A stretch of 64,000 bases of DNA from Paenibacillus cellulositrophicus. Its GTDB lineage: Bacteria; Bacillota; Bacilli; Paenibacillales; Paenibacillaceae. Positions 63,658 to 64,000 of this stretch are shown here, in pieces. The notes under the pieces are model-generated. The model was not told the origin of the DNA, ran no database searches, and saw only the letters and a list, made by a program, of their open reading frames with translations. The stretch's first letter is position 1. Each line of letters opens with the position of its first letter. The DNA lies in contig NZ_CP045295.1 of the NCBI RefSeq assembly GCF_009363095.1, positions 2,356,001 to 2,420,000 of the forward strand. The letters are read 5' to 3'. The position numbers were made by a program, and so were the translations under genes.

Positions 63658-64000
63658 TTAAGATTGTTCCAAAACGGGAGCCAATCCCGCCGCCACGACA
63701 ACCAGCATCTCCTGCACCATCTCCTCCGCCGGGCGATGTTCAGGGTCTCTGCTCCACTGAATGGCTGTCCCCAATATGCCCCAGCTTATGAGGAGAGCCG
63801 TGGATTCCACAGCTTTTTTTGCCTCCGGCGCCTTCGCTTCTTCGCTCAGCCATGTGAACAGGAGATGATAGAGTTCTTTATGAATGGCGCTTTCAAACAG
63901 CGGTTCATACGGACTGTTCTCCGGAGTACGAATCATATATTGCCGGGTAAGGGCAAGAAAATCAAAAACGATTTGAATCAAAGACCGCAAGCTGCTCATA
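63658..64000 (-). CDS. TetR/AcrR family regulator, C-terminal part (cut by window edge)
   Basis: The last 113 residues of a TetR-like regulator, with the frame running on past the window end, so the helix-turn-helix is not visible. The helical ligand-binding half contains LFTWLSEEAKAPEAKKAVEST, ISWGILGTAIQWSRDP and PAEEMVQEMLVVVAAGLAPVL, a pattern common in TetR C-terminal domains. It is convergent with the methyltransferase, across a terminator. A TetR assignment without the DNA-binding half is tentative. Confidence 0.65.
   Translation of the reverse strand, partial: MSSLRSLIQIVFDFLALTRQYMIRTPENSPYEPLFESAIHKELYHLLFTWLSEEAKAPEAKKAVESTALLISWGILGTAIQWSRDPEHRPAEEMVQEMLVVVAAGLAPVLEQS

Overview
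The window looks like chromosome of a Gram-positive, spore-forming Bacillota, most likely Paenibacillus or a close relative. The clues are strong AGGAGG ribosome sites with frequent GTG/TTG starts, two Lpl-type sugar ABC transporters that lack their own ATPase, YesM/YesN-like two-component proteins and AraC regulators beside glycoside hydrolases, an S-layer (SLH) protein, a YheC/YheD spore-coat-type protein and a yoaS-yozG-yoaT block. Most genes are on the minus strand. I saw no insertion sequence, prophage, CRISPR array, rRNA or replication origin; one tRNA-Pro is present.

Region 1 (1-18.5 kb) is a glycan-degradation region. Read on the minus strand it holds a membrane-bound AraC sensor-regulator, two permeases, a solute-binding lipoprotein, a GH110 alpha-1,3-galactosidase, a HAD-like protein and an SGNH hydrolase cut by the window edge. 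Upstream lie a GH95 alpha-L-fucosidase-type enzyme with a divergent AraC regulator, an aldo/keto reductase, and two paralogous clan GH-D (alpha-galactosidase-like) enzymes, one secreted with a CBM and one cytosolic. GH110 plus GH95 is the pair needed to trim blood-group-B-like ends (alpha-Gal and alpha-1,2-Fuc on galactose), though the natural substrate is not known.

Region 2 (19-31.2 kb) has a LacI/VOC/SDR/ThuA group with CACGTG palindromes, then a complete guanidine-assimilation operon. This operon is preceded by a guanidine-I (ykkC) riboswitch that overlaps an intrinsic terminator. The genes usually named urea carboxylase, UAAP1/UAAP2 and allophanate hydrolase are therefore best read as guanidine carboxylase, carboxyguanidine deiminase subunits and allophanate hydrolase. 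An APC-family permease is divergent from it.

Region 3 (31.2-40.4 kb) holds a YdcF-like protein, tRNA-Pro(GGG), a small unknown protein, a large SLH surface protein next to a MalT/LAL-type LuxR regulator, and a YfcE-like phosphodiesterase.

Region 4 (40.7-51 kb) is a second sugar locus on the minus strand: two permeases, a binding lipoprotein, a YesN-like regulator, a YesM-like kinase, an SDR, a heparinase II/III-type lyase and a KdgF-type cupin. This is a coherent uptake, cleavage and ketonisation/reduction set for unsaturated uronate oligosaccharides.

Region 5 (51-64 kb) is mixed. It has an imperfect tandem duplication of about 375 bp rich in hairpins, an SDR, a MerR regulator divergent from a carboxymuconolactone decarboxylase with a 19-bp-spacer promoter, a YheC/YheD gene split by a one-base loss in an A tract, yoaS-yozG-yoaT, a BTAD response regulator with a large hybrid kinase, a CYTH protein, a methyltransferase and a cut TetR gene.
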